Shown one piece after another: positions 1-7,427 of a DNA stretch of 64,000 nt. Within the stretch, counting starts at the first letter, position 1. Each line of letters opens with the position of its first letter. The position numbers and the translations under genes were made by a program. The notes under the pieces are model-generated. The model had not been told where the DNA came from. It made no database searches and worked only from the letters and a program-made list of their open reading frames with translations. The DNA comes from Acidithiobacillus ferridurans. Its GTDB lineage: Bacteria; Pseudomonadota; Gammaproteobacteria; Acidithiobacillales; Acidithiobacillaceae. The DNA lies in NCBI RefSeq assembly GCF_003966655.1, contig NZ_AP018795.1, forward strand, positions 248,001-312,000. The letters run 5' to 3'.

Positions 1-782
1 GCCTCGCCACCCGGCTGAAGGGCACACCGGGTTTCCTCGGCATCACCCTCAAGCAAATGGTCGGCACCTCCACGATGGTCATGAATTACCCACCCCAGTA
101 CAAAGGCATCCTGGCCGACGCCAATGAACAGGCGGTGCAGGAAGGACGCTTGCCCTATTCTTTCCTCCTCCTGGTCCGTTTTGCCGACCCAGCGGCCCTG
201 CAGGGGGCGAAGCTCGCCGACTGGCTACACAGTGCCCTCGCTCCGGCCCTGGCCTTTACCCCGCCCGGCACCAGCGAACACACCCAACTTCTCCCCCTGG
301 CCGGCATTTACGCCAGCCTCATCGCCGGGGACCGCAAGGAAATCTTCAGCACCGGGCCGGCCATCGCCCGCTTTCTGGCCCATCAAGACGATACCCCTGA
401 GCGCAAGCTGGTCACCGTGGTCAACCATGTGATGGTGCCCGACAAGGATCATGCCCTCGTTGAGGCCAAAGTGGGGCCACTCCTGAAGGTCGCCCAGAAC
501 ACCTTCCAGCCCAAGGATGACGCCAACGACATCGGCCAGCCGGGGGCCAAGGACAACCGCGACTACCGCAAGGCGATGAGCACGGAGATCCTGGCCAATA
601 CCGAGACTTGCGGATCCTTGCGCAGCTATCTCATGCACGGCGTCTGGGAGTCGGTCTGGGATCACGAAAACTCCCACCTCGATCCCCGCTTCCAGCATGC
701 CTTCCTGCAGTTGGCGCCCTACATCGTCGTCGGACCGGTAGAACCCTTCTACCAAACGTGGTTTTTGGAAAACCGCGCCTAA
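1..782 (+). CDS. Unrecognised protein, 3' part of gene (5' end outside window)
   Basis: The reading frame is already open at base 3 and stays open into a methionine codon at 57, so the gene very likely starts before the window; at least 259 residues are visible. I do not recognise the family. The visible part has no obvious signal peptide, membrane segment or cysteine-metal motif. It is a soluble, mixed-composition protein with a hydrophobic stretch in the middle (around PLAGIYASLIAG) and a C-terminus rich in aromatic residues (PFYQTWFLENRA). The AhpD-like gene follows after 36 bases on the same strand behind an AAGGAG ribosome site, so the two are probably co-transcribed, which hints at a redox or detoxification setting. 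That is inference only. Confidence 0.6.
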   Translation, partial: LATRLKGTPGFLGITLKQMVGTSTMVMNYPPQYKGILADANEQAVQEGRLPYSFLLLVRFADPAALQGAKLADWLHSALAPALAFTPPGTSEHTQLLPLAGIYASLIAGDRKEIFSTGPAIARFLAHQDDTPERKLVTVVNHVMVPDKDHALVEAKVGPLLKVAQNTFQPKDDANDIGQPGAKDNRDYRKAMSTEILANTETCGSLRSYLMHGVWESVWDHENSHLDPRFQHAFLQLAPYIVVGPVEPFYQTWFLENRA

Positions 783-818
783 TCCCGGGCGCCCCTGCAC
801 ATTTCAAGGAGATCACCC

Positions 819-1193
819 ATGTCGAACAAAGCATCGCCCACCGCCGAAGAGATCCTTGCCGGCATGCGCCAGGCCATGGGCCGGGTCCCGTCGGCCATTG
901 AAAAATCCGTAACCGCAGATCCGGTCCTCATCCACGAGCACATGCGTTCCCGCGCCTTCGCCATGCCGGCGGAGGGCGTTCTGGACGAGGAAACCCGTAC
1001 CCTGATCTACCTCGCCGCCGCACTGGCGGGTTCCAGCCATGCCTGTGTCCAGGCCATGGCTGACAAGATCGTCCAGCAAGGCGTCGCCCCGGCCAAGGTC
1101 GTCGAAACCATCCGCATCACCCGCTTTGCCATGGCCACCAAGATCATCGGCGACGCCGAACCCATCTTTGCTGCCCTGAACAGCAGAGCTTAG
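819..1193 (+). CDS. Carboxymuconolactone decarboxylase / AhpD-like protein, atypical active site
   Basis: A 124-residue protein of the carboxymuconolactone decarboxylase (AhpD-like) fold: a short helical protein with the hydrophobic helix LIYLAAALAGSSHACVQAM around residues 67-85. Family members that act as disulfide reductases carry CxxC followed by His at this point. Here the first cysteine is Ser and the usual His is Met, leaving one cysteine, so a thiol-peroxidase-support role is doubtful. The start is well placed: AAGGAG lies upstream of ATG. A short AATCCAC/GTGGATT hairpin follows the stop at about 1209-1225 but has no T-run, so it is a weak terminator at best. The substrate is unknown. 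Confidence 0.75.
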   Translation: MSNKASPTAEEILAGMRQAMGRVPSAIEKSVTADPVLIHEHMRSRAFAMPAEGVLDEETRTLIYLAAALAGSSHACVQAMADKIVQQGVAPAKVVETIRITRFAMATKIIGDAEPIFAALNSRA

Positions 1194-1223
1194 CACCTGG
1201 GAAACAGCAATCCACCTTGTGGA

Positions 1224-1430
1224 TTATCCTTGTGCGCGGGTTTCCCACCACCAGACGCGCAGACGTTCCAGCAATACTGTCCAGAGCATGGCGTAGCGGC
1301 CCTGCTGTTCTTTGCCCTGTTCGATTCGCAGGACCATGCGCTGGCTATCGATGTCTCCGACATTTAAGGAGATGACCTCATGAGCGCGCCTCAGCCGCTG
1401 GGTACCGGAACTGGCGGCGCTGCCCAGTTG
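1224..1430 (-). pseudogene. Tyrosine recombinase (phage-integrase type) remnant
   Basis: Reading the minus strand gives a continuous frame with VISLNVGDIDSQRMVLRIEQ and then RYAMLWTVLLERLRVWWWET, ending in TAA at 1226-1224. This is the typical central part of site-specific tyrosine recombinases found beside IS91-type elements (normally ...KVGDIDSQRM..IEQGKG..RYAMLSP.LL..LR.WW). The catalytic C-terminal HxxR and Tyr are missing, and upstream of the fragment the similarity fades at about 1430. There is no start codon or ribosome site for it. It is therefore a dead fragment left by a mobile element next to the ars genes. Confidence 0.7.
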
Positions 1431-1439
1431 CGTCCATTC

Positions 1440-1582
1440 ATCCGCCCCGGACAGCGGAGATCGATATACTGACTCGTGCAGGAGTCACCCTCGGGTCAAA
1501 CTACCTTTATCCCATTGTGGATCGCCGGCAGGTCCGGCAGCGTGCCCTAGATGCCTTCCGAAATCTGAAGAAAGCAGAATAA
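1440..1582 (+). other. Short open frame, probable gene-end fragment
   Basis: The plus strand holds an open frame ending at TAA 1580-1582 whose last part reads as a plausible protein C-terminus (AGVTLGSNYLYPIVDRR then a charged amphipathic helix ending LKKAE). There is no good start codon or ribosome site in this frame. I do not recognise the family; the length and helix would fit the tail of a small DNA-binding or antitoxin-like protein, but this is a guess. It sits between the recombinase remnant and the small frame behind arsM, and is best read as further debris of the same rearranged island. Confidence 0.3.
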
Positions 1583-1583
1583 T

Positions 1584-1712
1584 TCAAAGTGCTGCGAGAT
1601 TTTCGAGTGGCTCTGGTATCGGCGTCCATCCACTCCGATCAATCTGTTGCCACGACTGTGCGAACATCGCGAAGATGTCCTGCATTTCCAATCTGACATT
1701 ATCATGGCACAT
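1584..1712 (-). CDS. Small 42-residue open frame coupled to arsM
   Basis: The ATG at 1712-1710 overlaps the arsM stop codon (TGATG), so this frame would be translated by coupling behind arsM. It encodes 42 residues containing MQDIFAMFAQSWQQIDRSGW and a proline-rich tail PIPEPLENLAAL. No family is recognised and no cysteines suited to arsenic binding occur apart from Cys2. It may be a genuine small protein, or the tail of a larger gene fused to the end of the ars operon during rearrangement; the recombinase remnant 150 bases further on favours the second view. Confidence 0.4.
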   Translation of the reverse strand: MCHDNVRLEMQDIFAMFAQSWQQIDRSGWTPIPEPLENLAAL

Positions 1713-2572
1713 CAGCCACCAGGCTTGATCGCCTCAATGGTGGCGGAAACCACGTAGTCTGTCACGTTGTGGCCCGGCGCCCAGTCCTTGATAAACTCCT
1801 TTGACTCGTCCTTCGGCTGGATACGGATCCGCTGGAAGCCGGCCTCGTGCATCATCGCTTCCAAGTCATCGATCAAGGAGGCGTTGCCCATGCAACCTGC
1901 AATGAGGCCCGCGTTACTACGCATCTCCTCGGGGAGCTCGATAGTGGCGACCACATCCGAGATGGCTAGCCGTCCGCCCGGCTTGAGTACGCGGAAGGCA
2001 TCACGGAAAACCTGGGACTTGTTCGGCGACAGGTTGATCACGCAGTTGGAGATGACCACGTCGGCGGTCGCATCGGCAATCGGCAGGTGCTCAATCTCGC
2101 CGAGACGAAACTCCACGTTTTCATACTGTCCCTTCAGGGCGTTTGCGCGCGCCTTGGAAACCATATCCGGAGTCATGTCGACGCCGATTACGCGGCCGCT
2201 GCCGCCAACCTCGCGAACGGCAAGGAAGCAGTCAAAGCCACCACCTGAACCCAGATCGACCACGGTTTCGCCCGATTTAAGTGCAGCGATGGCCTTGGGG
2301 TTGCCGCACCCAAGGCCCATGTCGGCCCCAGAGGGAACCAGATCAAGATCTGCCTGGCTGTAACCGAGGCGAGTGGAGATGAGGGTGTTGATCGCACTAT
2401 CGTCTGTGGTGCCGCAGCAACTGGCGCCAACACCGCAGCCTTGGCCCTCGGTATTGGCCTTCGCGACCTGGGCGTATGCCTCACGCACGCTCTGGCGGTG
2501 TGCGTCGTGGCCAGCGGCCTGACCCTGATCGGTAACGGCGGAAGTGCCGCAGCAGGCATTCTGTTTGCTCAT
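1712..2572 (-). CDS. arsM: Arsenite S-adenosylmethionine methyltransferase ArsM
   Basis: A 286-residue ArsM. It transfers methyl groups from S-adenosylmethionine to As(III), giving methylated and finally volatile arsines, in the cytoplasm. The Rossmann methyltransferase motif VDLGSGGGFDCF lies at residues 105-116. The cysteines that bind As(III) in the family are present: Cys53 in ASCCG, Cys177 in ISNCVINLSP and Cys227 in AGCMGNA, spaced as in the characterised algal enzyme. The N-terminus carries an extra Cys-Cys pair (residues 7-8). The start codon overlaps the arsR stop by ATGA, so arsR-arsM is one operon under arsenite control. Confidence 0.93.
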   Translation of the reverse strand: MSKQNACCGTSAVTDQGQAAGHDAHRQSVREAYAQVAKANTEGQGCGVGASCCGTTDDSAINTLISTRLGYSQADLDLVPSGADMGLGCGNPKAIAALKSGETVVDLGSGGGFDCFLAVREVGGSGRVIGVDMTPDMVSKARANALKGQYENVEFRLGEIEHLPIADATADVVISNCVINLSPNKSQVFRDAFRVLKPGGRLAISDVVATIELPEEMRSNAGLIAGCMGNASLIDDLEAMMHEAGFQRIRIQPKDESKEFIKDWAPGHNVTDYVVSATIEAIKPGG

Positions 2573-2919
2573 GGATTTCCTCCTTGCATCTTCGGTTGTG
2601 CGGGCAAATCGCTAAAGAACGCGGCGAGCTGCTCAAGGGTTTGCGGGGCCACCCAACACTCAACCTGTTGGCCCTTGCGCGCCATCTGGACAAGACCGGC
2701 GCGATGGAGTTCTTTCAGGTGATGGGAGAGGGTGGAGGCCGAAATATCAACATCTGCACCAAGCTGGCCGACACTGTAACGCACCGCATCCTCCGTACTA
2801 CAGCTGGTGCCGGGTGGGCAGCAACTGGCGAGGCGGCGGAACATGGCCAAGCGATGAGGATTGCTCAGTGCCTTGAACTGAGCCGCGAAGGATTCGACAT
2901 CATTTCTAATATTCGTCAT
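2569..2919 (-). CDS. arsR: ArsR-family arsenite-responsive repressor
   Basis: A 116-residue winged-helix repressor (SMTB/ArsR family). The recognition-helix segment ISASTLSHHLKELHRAGLV lies around residues 59-77. A cysteine cluster, Cys33-Cys34 and Cys40 (SCCPPGTSC), sits early in the protein, before the recognition helix; in the classic Acidithiobacillus ArsR the As(III)-binding cysteines are near the C-terminus, so this is a different, independently evolved sensor site. It is presumed to repress its own promoter and arsM until arsenite binds. The gene overlaps arsM by 4 bases. The promoter lies so close that the transcript may be leaderless. Confidence 0.9.
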   Translation of the reverse strand: MTNIRNDVESFAAQFKALSNPHRLAMFRRLASCCPPGTSCSTEDAVRYSVGQLGADVDISASTLSHHLKELHRAGLVQMARKGQQVECWVAPQTLEQLAAFFSDLPAQPKMQGGNP

Positions 2920-2926
2920 GTTTCGA

Positions 2927-2956
2927 ATAATAGAGAAGCAGCGCTGGCGAAGTCAA
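2927..2956 (-). promoter_or_regulatory. arsR-arsM promoter (sigma-70 type)
   Basis: On the minus strand TTGACT (2956-2951) and TATTAT (2932-2927) are separated by 18 bases, a good sigma-70 match. The predicted start point falls at about 2920, next to the arsR ATG at 2919, leaving little or no leader. Confidence 0.65.
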
Positions 2957-3088
2957 GATATACTCGCCCCATTGCTTAACCGTGCCGGATTCTCACCAAC
3001 AGCCAGCGACTGGAAATGCGCCTTGCCGCAGACGATCTTGGTGCTTTCTAAGAAAACTCCATGAAAACATTTTGTTGCTTCAGTATAA

Positions 3089-3398
3089 TGGCGGAGGCGG
3101 TGAGATTCGAACTCACGAGGGGCGTTAACCCCTGCCGGTTTTCCTTACCCGCTATGGCTTTCGCCACAGGGCCACAAGGACCCCTTTGGAGTCTGGATCA
3201 TGCCTTCACCCTGGCCATGAGGCTGTAGGTGGGAACCGTCTGATCTCTACACCTTCCGGAACTTTTCCGGCTTGGCTCGGCGTTACCTCGGATAAACCAG
3301 GGGATTCGCCGAATTTGATTCCTGCCACCCTGCCCGTTTCCCGGCAGAGGCTCGATTGGGGACAAGACCGGTGCAATCAACCGCTCTGCCACACCTCC
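3089..3398 (-). tRNA. tRNA-Ser(UGA), split by an intron
   Basis: Two separated pieces on the minus strand make one class II tRNA. The 5' exon (3398-3364, 35 nt) begins GGAGGTGTGG and runs through the D arm to CCGGTCTT. The 3' exon (3143-3092, 52 nt) begins GAAAACCGG, has a long variable arm (AGGGGTTAACGCCCCT), the T arm GTGAGTTCGAATCTCAC and the acceptor strand CGCCTCC, followed by an encoded CCA (3091-3089). Joined, the exons give 87 nt plus CCA with the 7-bp acceptor stem GGAGGTG/CGCCTCC, the stem CCGGT/ACCGG and the loop CTTGAAA, hence anticodon UGA (serine). The break falls between U34 and G35 of the anticodon. Confidence 0.93.
3144..3363 (-). ncRNA. Group I (IC3-like) self-splicing intron in the tRNA-Ser anticodon
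   Basis: The 220 nt between the exons hold the core of a small group I ribozyme. From memory of the Azoarcus tRNA-Ile intron, the same blocks occur in the same order: GCCGGGAAAC, TCAAATTCGGCGAA (P3/P4 side), AACGCCGAGCCAAGC, AAGGTGTAGAGA followed by the P7 strand, CCCACCTA, and GGTGAAGGCA followed by the second P7 strand. The P7 pairing is GATCA (3245-3241) with TGATC (3200-3196), where Azoarcus has GACTA with TAGTC: a two-base compensatory change. The 5' exon ends in U and the intron ends in G, as group I splicing requires, and a GAG in the intron can pair with the exon CUU. There is no internal protein gene. Confidence 0.92.
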
Positions 3399-3408
3399 GT
3401 GGCCCGCT

Positions 3409-3437
3409 AGTGTAGCGAAAGCGCCCCCTCATGGGAA
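3409..3437 (-). promoter_or_regulatory. Putative tRNA-Ser promoter
   Basis: TACACT (3414-3409) lies 10 bases before the tRNA 5' end and is preceded, after 17 bases, by TTCCCA (3437-3432, four of six consensus matches). A GC-rich stretch between the -10 and the start fits stable-RNA promoters under growth-rate control. The bases beyond it (3440-3538) are AT-rich and hold no gene that I can see. Confidence 0.4.
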
Positions 3438-3594
3438 TGGACGCAACGCCAACCCACATTAAAATATTATATGCTTATTTTCTGGTTATTTATCCTGCAA
3501 TTAAAAATACCTTGGTGTCAACCATAAGGTTCCGGGACTATACTGCCCGCACGCTCGCTATGGAGCGCAAACAGCGAATATGGAGGAGGGGTCG

Positions 3595-4146
3595 ATGTTC
3601 AGAAAAATGACAGTGGCGGCCATTTTAGGGCTTAGCCTGGCGGGGCCAACGATGGCTATGGCGGCGGAGGCCCCCTCTGGGGCTACGGGAAGTACTGCCG
3701 GAGCTCCGGTCGCGCCCCCGGCTTTCATGTCCCCGGCCTGGGCGCAGGATCTGTGCACCGCGTGGAACAACAGCCCGACATTGACCGAAAAACTGGCCGG
3801 TTCCTGGGTCAAAAACAACGGCGGTAAAGGCTACAAGGTGATGGAAGTCTCCGACTCCGACATGAAGACCACCCCACCCGTGCAACTGGAAATCGCCCTC
3901 AAAGGGGGCAAAGCGGTATGCAGCTATGGCGGCGCCATCAAAGTCAGCAAGCTTAATTATAATTATGACTATAAAATGTGGGCAACCACCCATGATTGGC
4001 ATCACATGGGGTCACCGCTGACCGCCATGATGTTCGGGCGCCTGAACTTTAAGGGTCCGAAAATGGAAGCCATGGAAAACATGGGTCCCTTCTCTGCTTT
4101 CCTGAAACTCGTCAAGGACGTGCCCGCAACGGTTCCCGCTTCCTGA
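3595..4146 (+). CDS. Secreted SCP2-type sterol/lipid-binding domain protein
   Basis: A 183-residue protein with a signal peptide (MFRKMTVAAILGLSLAGPTM, cleavage near AMAAEA) and a single SCP2-like domain from about residue 45 to the end. The domain ends with the family-typical block GRLNFKGPKMEAM. SCP2 domains bind sterols or other bulky lipids in a hydrophobic tunnel; an exported copy would act in the periplasm. Two cysteines are present in the mature part. The ATG at 3595 is chosen because GGAGGAGG lies 5-8 bases upstream; the earlier ATG at 3580 would spoil the signal peptide. A TATACT at 3539-3544 may be its -10 box. It is transcribed alone, with a strong terminator after it. Confidence 0.75.
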   Translation: MFRKMTVAAILGLSLAGPTMAMAAEAPSGATGSTAGAPVAPPAFMSPAWAQDLCTAWNNSPTLTEKLAGSWVKNNGGKGYKVMEVSDSDMKTTPPVQLEIALKGGKAVCSYGGAIKVSKLNYNYDYKMWATTHDWHHMGSPLTAMMFGRLNFKGPKMEAMENMGPFSAFLKLVKDVPATVPAS

Positions 4147-4166
4147 ACGGCTGATCGGGGCGCAAC

Positions 4167-4199
4167 AAAAAGGGGCACCCGGCATTCCGGGCGCCCCTT
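4167..4199 (+). terminator. Hairpin terminator between convergent genes
   Basis: AAGGGGCACCCGG and CCGGGCGCCCCTT form a 13-bp stem with one mismatch and a four-base loop. It sits between the SCP2 gene and gatB, which converge, and can serve both strands because A-rich and T-rich bases flank it. Confidence 0.75.
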
Positions 4200-4222
4200 C
4201 GGCATGTGTGAAATTCCGCTCG

Positions 4223-5653
4223 CTAACCCTTCTGCAAACGCTCCAGCAAAATAGCGTTTACCTGATCTGGATTGGCTTTTCCCTGACTAGCCTTCATCAC
4301 CTGACCCACAAAAAAGCCCAGCAGCTTGTCCTTCCCGGCGCGAAAGTCGGCTGCCTGTTGCGGATGGGCCGTGACAATGGCGTCCACCATTGCGGAAATA
4401 GCCGCCACATCGGTGATCTGCCGCAGTCCCCGGCTGTCAATAATGGCATCCACCTCACCACCACGATGAAAAAGCTCTTCAAAGATATCCTTGGCGATCT
4501 TGCCAGAGATCGTTTGATCTTCGATACGCTGGACCAGCAGGCGCAGTTTCCCGGCCGAGACCGGACAGTCCTCAAGCTCAACGCCCGCCTTGTTGAGGGC
4601 CCCGAGCAGGTCGCCCATGACCCAGTTCGCCGCCAGTTTACCATCCACACCGACGGCTACCTGCTCGTAGTAATCCGCCAGGGTACGGCCAGCAGTGAGC
4701 ACGCCAGCGTCATAGACCGGCAGCGCATACTGACGCATAAACCGGATACGCTTGGCATCGGGCAACTCCGGGAGAGTCGCCCGCACCCGCTCGATACGCG
4801 CCTCGTCCAACACCAGCGGTAACAGATCCGGGTCGGGAAAATAGCGATAATCGTTGGCTTCTTCTTTACCGCGCATGGAGCGGGTTTCGTCGCGGTTGGC
4901 GTCATAGAGACGTGTTTCCTGCACAATCCGGCCGCCACTCTCCAGGATGTCGCGCTGGCGAACGATCTCATATTCGATCGCCTTTTCCAGAAACCGGAAA
5001 GAGTTGAGATTCTTGATCTCGGCACGGGTCCCATAGGGGGCGTCCGGCCGCCGCAGGGAGACGTTGGCATCACAACGAAAGGAGCCTTCCTGCATATTGC
5101 CATCACAAATATCCAGATAACGTACCAGGGTATGCAGTTTTTTGAGATAGGCCACCGCCTCAGCCGGCGAGCGCATATCCGGCTCGGACACGATTTCCAG
5201 CAACGGCGTGCCCGCACGGTTCAGGTCGATGCCGGATTGTCCGATGAAGGCCTCGTGAAGTGATTTACCGGCGTCTTCTTCCAGGTGGGCGCGGGTCACG
5301 CCCACTACCTTTTCCCCACCGTCGGGTAGTTGCACCGTCAGTGTCCCCTTGCCGACGACGGGCAGCTCGTACTGGCTGATCTGATAGCCCTTGGGCAGAT
5401 CGGGGTAAAAATAGTTCTTGCGGGCAAAAATACTGTGCCGATTCAGCTCCGCGCCAATCGCCAGCCCTAGAGCGATAGCCTTATCCACCGCTGCCGCATT
5501 GAGTACCGGCAGGGTACCAGGCATAGCTAGACAGACCGGACAGGTGTGGCTGTTAGGCTCCGCCCCGAAAGCGGTCGGACAGCCGCAAAATATTTTGGTG
5601 GCGGTATTGAGCTGAGCGTGAACTTCCAGGCCGATGACGACTTCCCAGTCCAT
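4223..5653 (-). CDS. gatB: Aspartyl/glutamyl-tRNA(Asn/Gln) amidotransferase subunit B
   Basis: GatB, 476 residues from the chosen start, binds misacylated Asp-tRNA(Asn) or Glu-tRNA(Gln) and phosphorylates the acyl group before amidation. The family N-terminus [13 protein letters not shown] is present, as are the zinc-binding cysteines CGC...CPVC at about residues 20-40, and the C-terminal YqeY-like tail that recognises the tRNA. The ATG at 5653 is preferred since GGAGG lies 7 bases upstream; an ATG two codons earlier (5659) overlaps the gatA stop. It is last of the gatC-gatA-gatB set, which is itself at the 3' end of the long minus-strand run. Confidence 0.95.
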   Translation of the reverse strand: MDWEVVIGLEVHAQLNTATKIFCGCPTAFGAEPNSHTCPVCLAMPGTLPVLNAAAVDKAIALGLAIGAELNRHSIFARKNYFYPDLPKGYQISQYELPVVGKGTLTVQLPDGGEKVVGVTRAHLEEDAGKSLHEAFIGQSGIDLNRAGTPLLEIVSEPDMRSPAEAVAYLKKLHTLVRYLDICDGNMQEGSFRCDANVSLRRPDAPYGTRAEIKNLNSFRFLEKAIEYEIVRQRDILESGGRIVQETRLYDANRDETRSMRGKEEANDYRYFPDPDLLPLVLDEARIERVRATLPELPDAKRIRFMRQYALPVYDAGVLTAGRTLADYYEQVAVGVDGKLAANWVMGDLLGALNKAGVELEDCPVSAGKLRLLVQRIEDQTISGKIAKDIFEELFHRGGEVDAIIDSRGLRQITDVAAISAMVDAIVTAHPQQAADFRAGKDKLLGFFVGQVMKASQGKANPDQVNAILLERLQKG

Positions 5654-5655
5654 AT

Positions 5656-7128
5656 TCATGCCTCCCTCGCATGCACGGCCGGATGTGCGTGGTGCCACTG
5701 GGTTTCCTGCTGATAGCGATGGGCTACGTTCAGCAACAGATCATCAGCGAAATAATCCCCCATCAACTGCATGCCCACAGGCAACCCCGCAGCCGTGAAG
5801 CCACAGGGAACGCTGAGCGCGGGGATGCCCGCGAGATTCACCGCGATGGTATAAATATCCGCCAGATACATCGCCACCGGATCGGCATTTTTGGCACCCA
5901 GCGGAAAGGCCGGAGTCGGGGTGGTCGGCCCGACGATCACGTCCACTTCCGCAAAAGCCCGCCGGAAATCCTCGCGAATCAGGCTGCGCACCTGCTGGGC
6001 CTTGCGATAATAGGCATCATAGTAACCGGCAGAGAGCACGTAGGTCCCCACCAGAATCCGCCGCCGCACCTCCGCGCCAAAACCCTCATAGCGACTCTGC
6101 TGATACAACTCGGTCAAATCCGCAGGATTCGCCGCCCGGTGGGTGTAGCGCACACCGTCAAAACGGGCCAGGTTGCTGGAGGCTTCCGCCGGCGCCAGGA
6201 CGTAGTATGTGCTCACCGCATGGGGATTATTGGGCAGCCGAATCGACTGCACTGCGGCGCCCTGCCGGGCGAGTTCCGCGATGCCCGCCTGCACCGCAGC
6301 CGCCACCTCCGGATCGAGACCGGCGCCGAAAAACTCCTCCGGGACCCCCACCCGCAAACCCTGCAAGGGACGCTCCAGGCCGCGTAAGAAATCGCTGGCG
6401 GCGGCCGGGTGACTGGTGGAATCGCGCGGATCATGCGCGGCCATCACGTTCAGCAACAGTGCGCAGTCCTCGGCGTTACGCGCCATGGGCCCGCCCTGAT
6501 CCAGACTGGAGGCAAAAGCGATCATGCCGTAACGGGAGACCCGGCCGTAGGTCGGCTTGATGCCCGTGATCCCACAAAGGGCGGCGGGCTGACGGATAGA
6601 ACCGCCGGTATCGGTGCCGGTCGCTACGGGCACCAGCCCAGCAGCCACTGCTGCGGCAGACCCCCCCGAAGAGCCACCGGGTACCATACCGGTATGCCAG
6701 GGGTTACGCACCGGACCAAAATAACTGGTCTCGTTGGAAGAACCCATGGCGAATTCGTCCATGTTCAGTTTGCCCAGCATAACCATCCCCTCTGCCGCCA
6801 ACCGCTCCACCACGGTGGCGTTGTAGGGCGCGACAAAGTGCTCCAGCATCCTGGATCCACACGTGGTGCGCACCCCCGCAGTGCAGAAGATGTCCTTATG
6901 AGCCATGGGAATGCCAAGCAAGGGACCATCCTCACCGGCTGCACGCCGCGCATCTGCCGTCGCGGCAGCGGCCAGCGCGTCACTCTCGGTAACCGTGACG
7001 AAGGCGTTCAGTGCCGGATTGAGGGCGGAAATCCGCTTCAGCAGCGCCGTGGTCAACTCCACGGAAGAAAAATCCCGATTGCGCAAGCCCTGGCGGAGTT
7101 CCCGCAGGGAGAATTCATGGAGTTCCAA
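5656..7128 (-). CDS. gatA: Aspartyl/glutamyl-tRNA(Asn/Gln) amidotransferase subunit A
   Basis: GatA, 490 residues, is the amidase subunit: it releases ammonia from glutamine or asparagine and channels it to GatB. The amidase-signature Ser-cisSer-Lys triad is visible: Lys in AHKDIF, a Ser in [14 protein letters not shown], and the nucleophile Ser in [10 protein letters not shown]. Length is normal for the family. It lies between gatC (9 bases upstream) and gatB (overlap or 2-base gap, depending on the gatB start). Its presence shows that the organism makes Gln-tRNA and/or Asn-tRNA by the indirect route. Confidence 0.96.
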   Translation of the reverse strand: MELHEFSLRELRQGLRNRDFSSVELTTALLKRISALNPALNAFVTVTESDALAAAATADARRAAGEDGPLLGIPMAHKDIFCTAGVRTTCGSRMLEHFVAPYNATVVERLAAEGMVMLGKLNMDEFAMGSSNETSYFGPVRNPWHTGMVPGGSSGGSAAAVAAGLVPVATGTDTGGSIRQPAALCGITGIKPTYGRVSRYGMIAFASSLDQGGPMARNAEDCALLLNVMAAHDPRDSTSHPAAASDFLRGLERPLQGLRVGVPEEFFGAGLDPEVAAAVQAGIAELARQGAAVQSIRLPNNPHAVSTYYVLAPAEASSNLARFDGVRYTHRAANPADLTELYQQSRYEGFGAEVRRRILVGTYVLSAGYYDAYYRKAQQVRSLIREDFRRAFAEVDVIVGPTTPTPAFPLGAKNADPVAMYLADIYTIAVNLAGIPALSVPCGFTAAGLPVGMQLMGDYFADDLLLNVAHRYQQETQWHHAHPAVHAREA

Positions 7129-7137
7129 AGGTGGCTC

Positions 7138-7425
7138 CTACTCGATAACTTTAGGGACAAGAAAAAGCCCGTGCTCAGCCGCGGGCGCACTTGCCATGAG
7201 CACCTCACGCTGATCCTGATGGACAACCGTATCCGGACGCAGGGGCTGATCCAGGTCAAGGGGATGGGCCATGATCGGGACATCCGTCGTCTCGATCGCG
7301 CGCAACTCTTCCACCAGCCCCATGATGCGCTCCAACTGATCGGCCACTGCGGGTATCTCCGCCTGCGGCAGCGCAATGCGGGCCAGATGTGCCGTGCGCC
7401 GCACCGTATCCTGATCGAATGCCAT
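7138..7425 (-). CDS. gatC: Aspartyl/glutamyl-tRNA(Asn/Gln) amidotransferase subunit C
   Basis: GatC, 95 residues, wraps around GatA and GatB and stabilises the heterotrimer. The family start (VRRTAHLARIALP) and the DVPIMAHPLDLDQPLRPD middle block are clear. It begins 2 bases after the end of mlaA, so the gat genes appear to be read from the same transcript as the upstream lipid-transport genes, an odd pairing for a housekeeping trio. Confidence 0.93.
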   Translation of the reverse strand: MAFDQDTVRRTAHLARIALPQAEIPAVADQLERIMGLVEELRAIETTDVPIMAHPLDLDQPLRPDTVVHQDQREVLMASAPAAEHGLFLVPKVIE

Positions 7426-7427
7426 AA

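Noticed and set aside
3186-3410. A 74-codon frame across the tRNA-Ser region
   Set aside because: It lies opposite the intron and exons, which are structurally conserved RNA; the translation has no family and no ribosome site.
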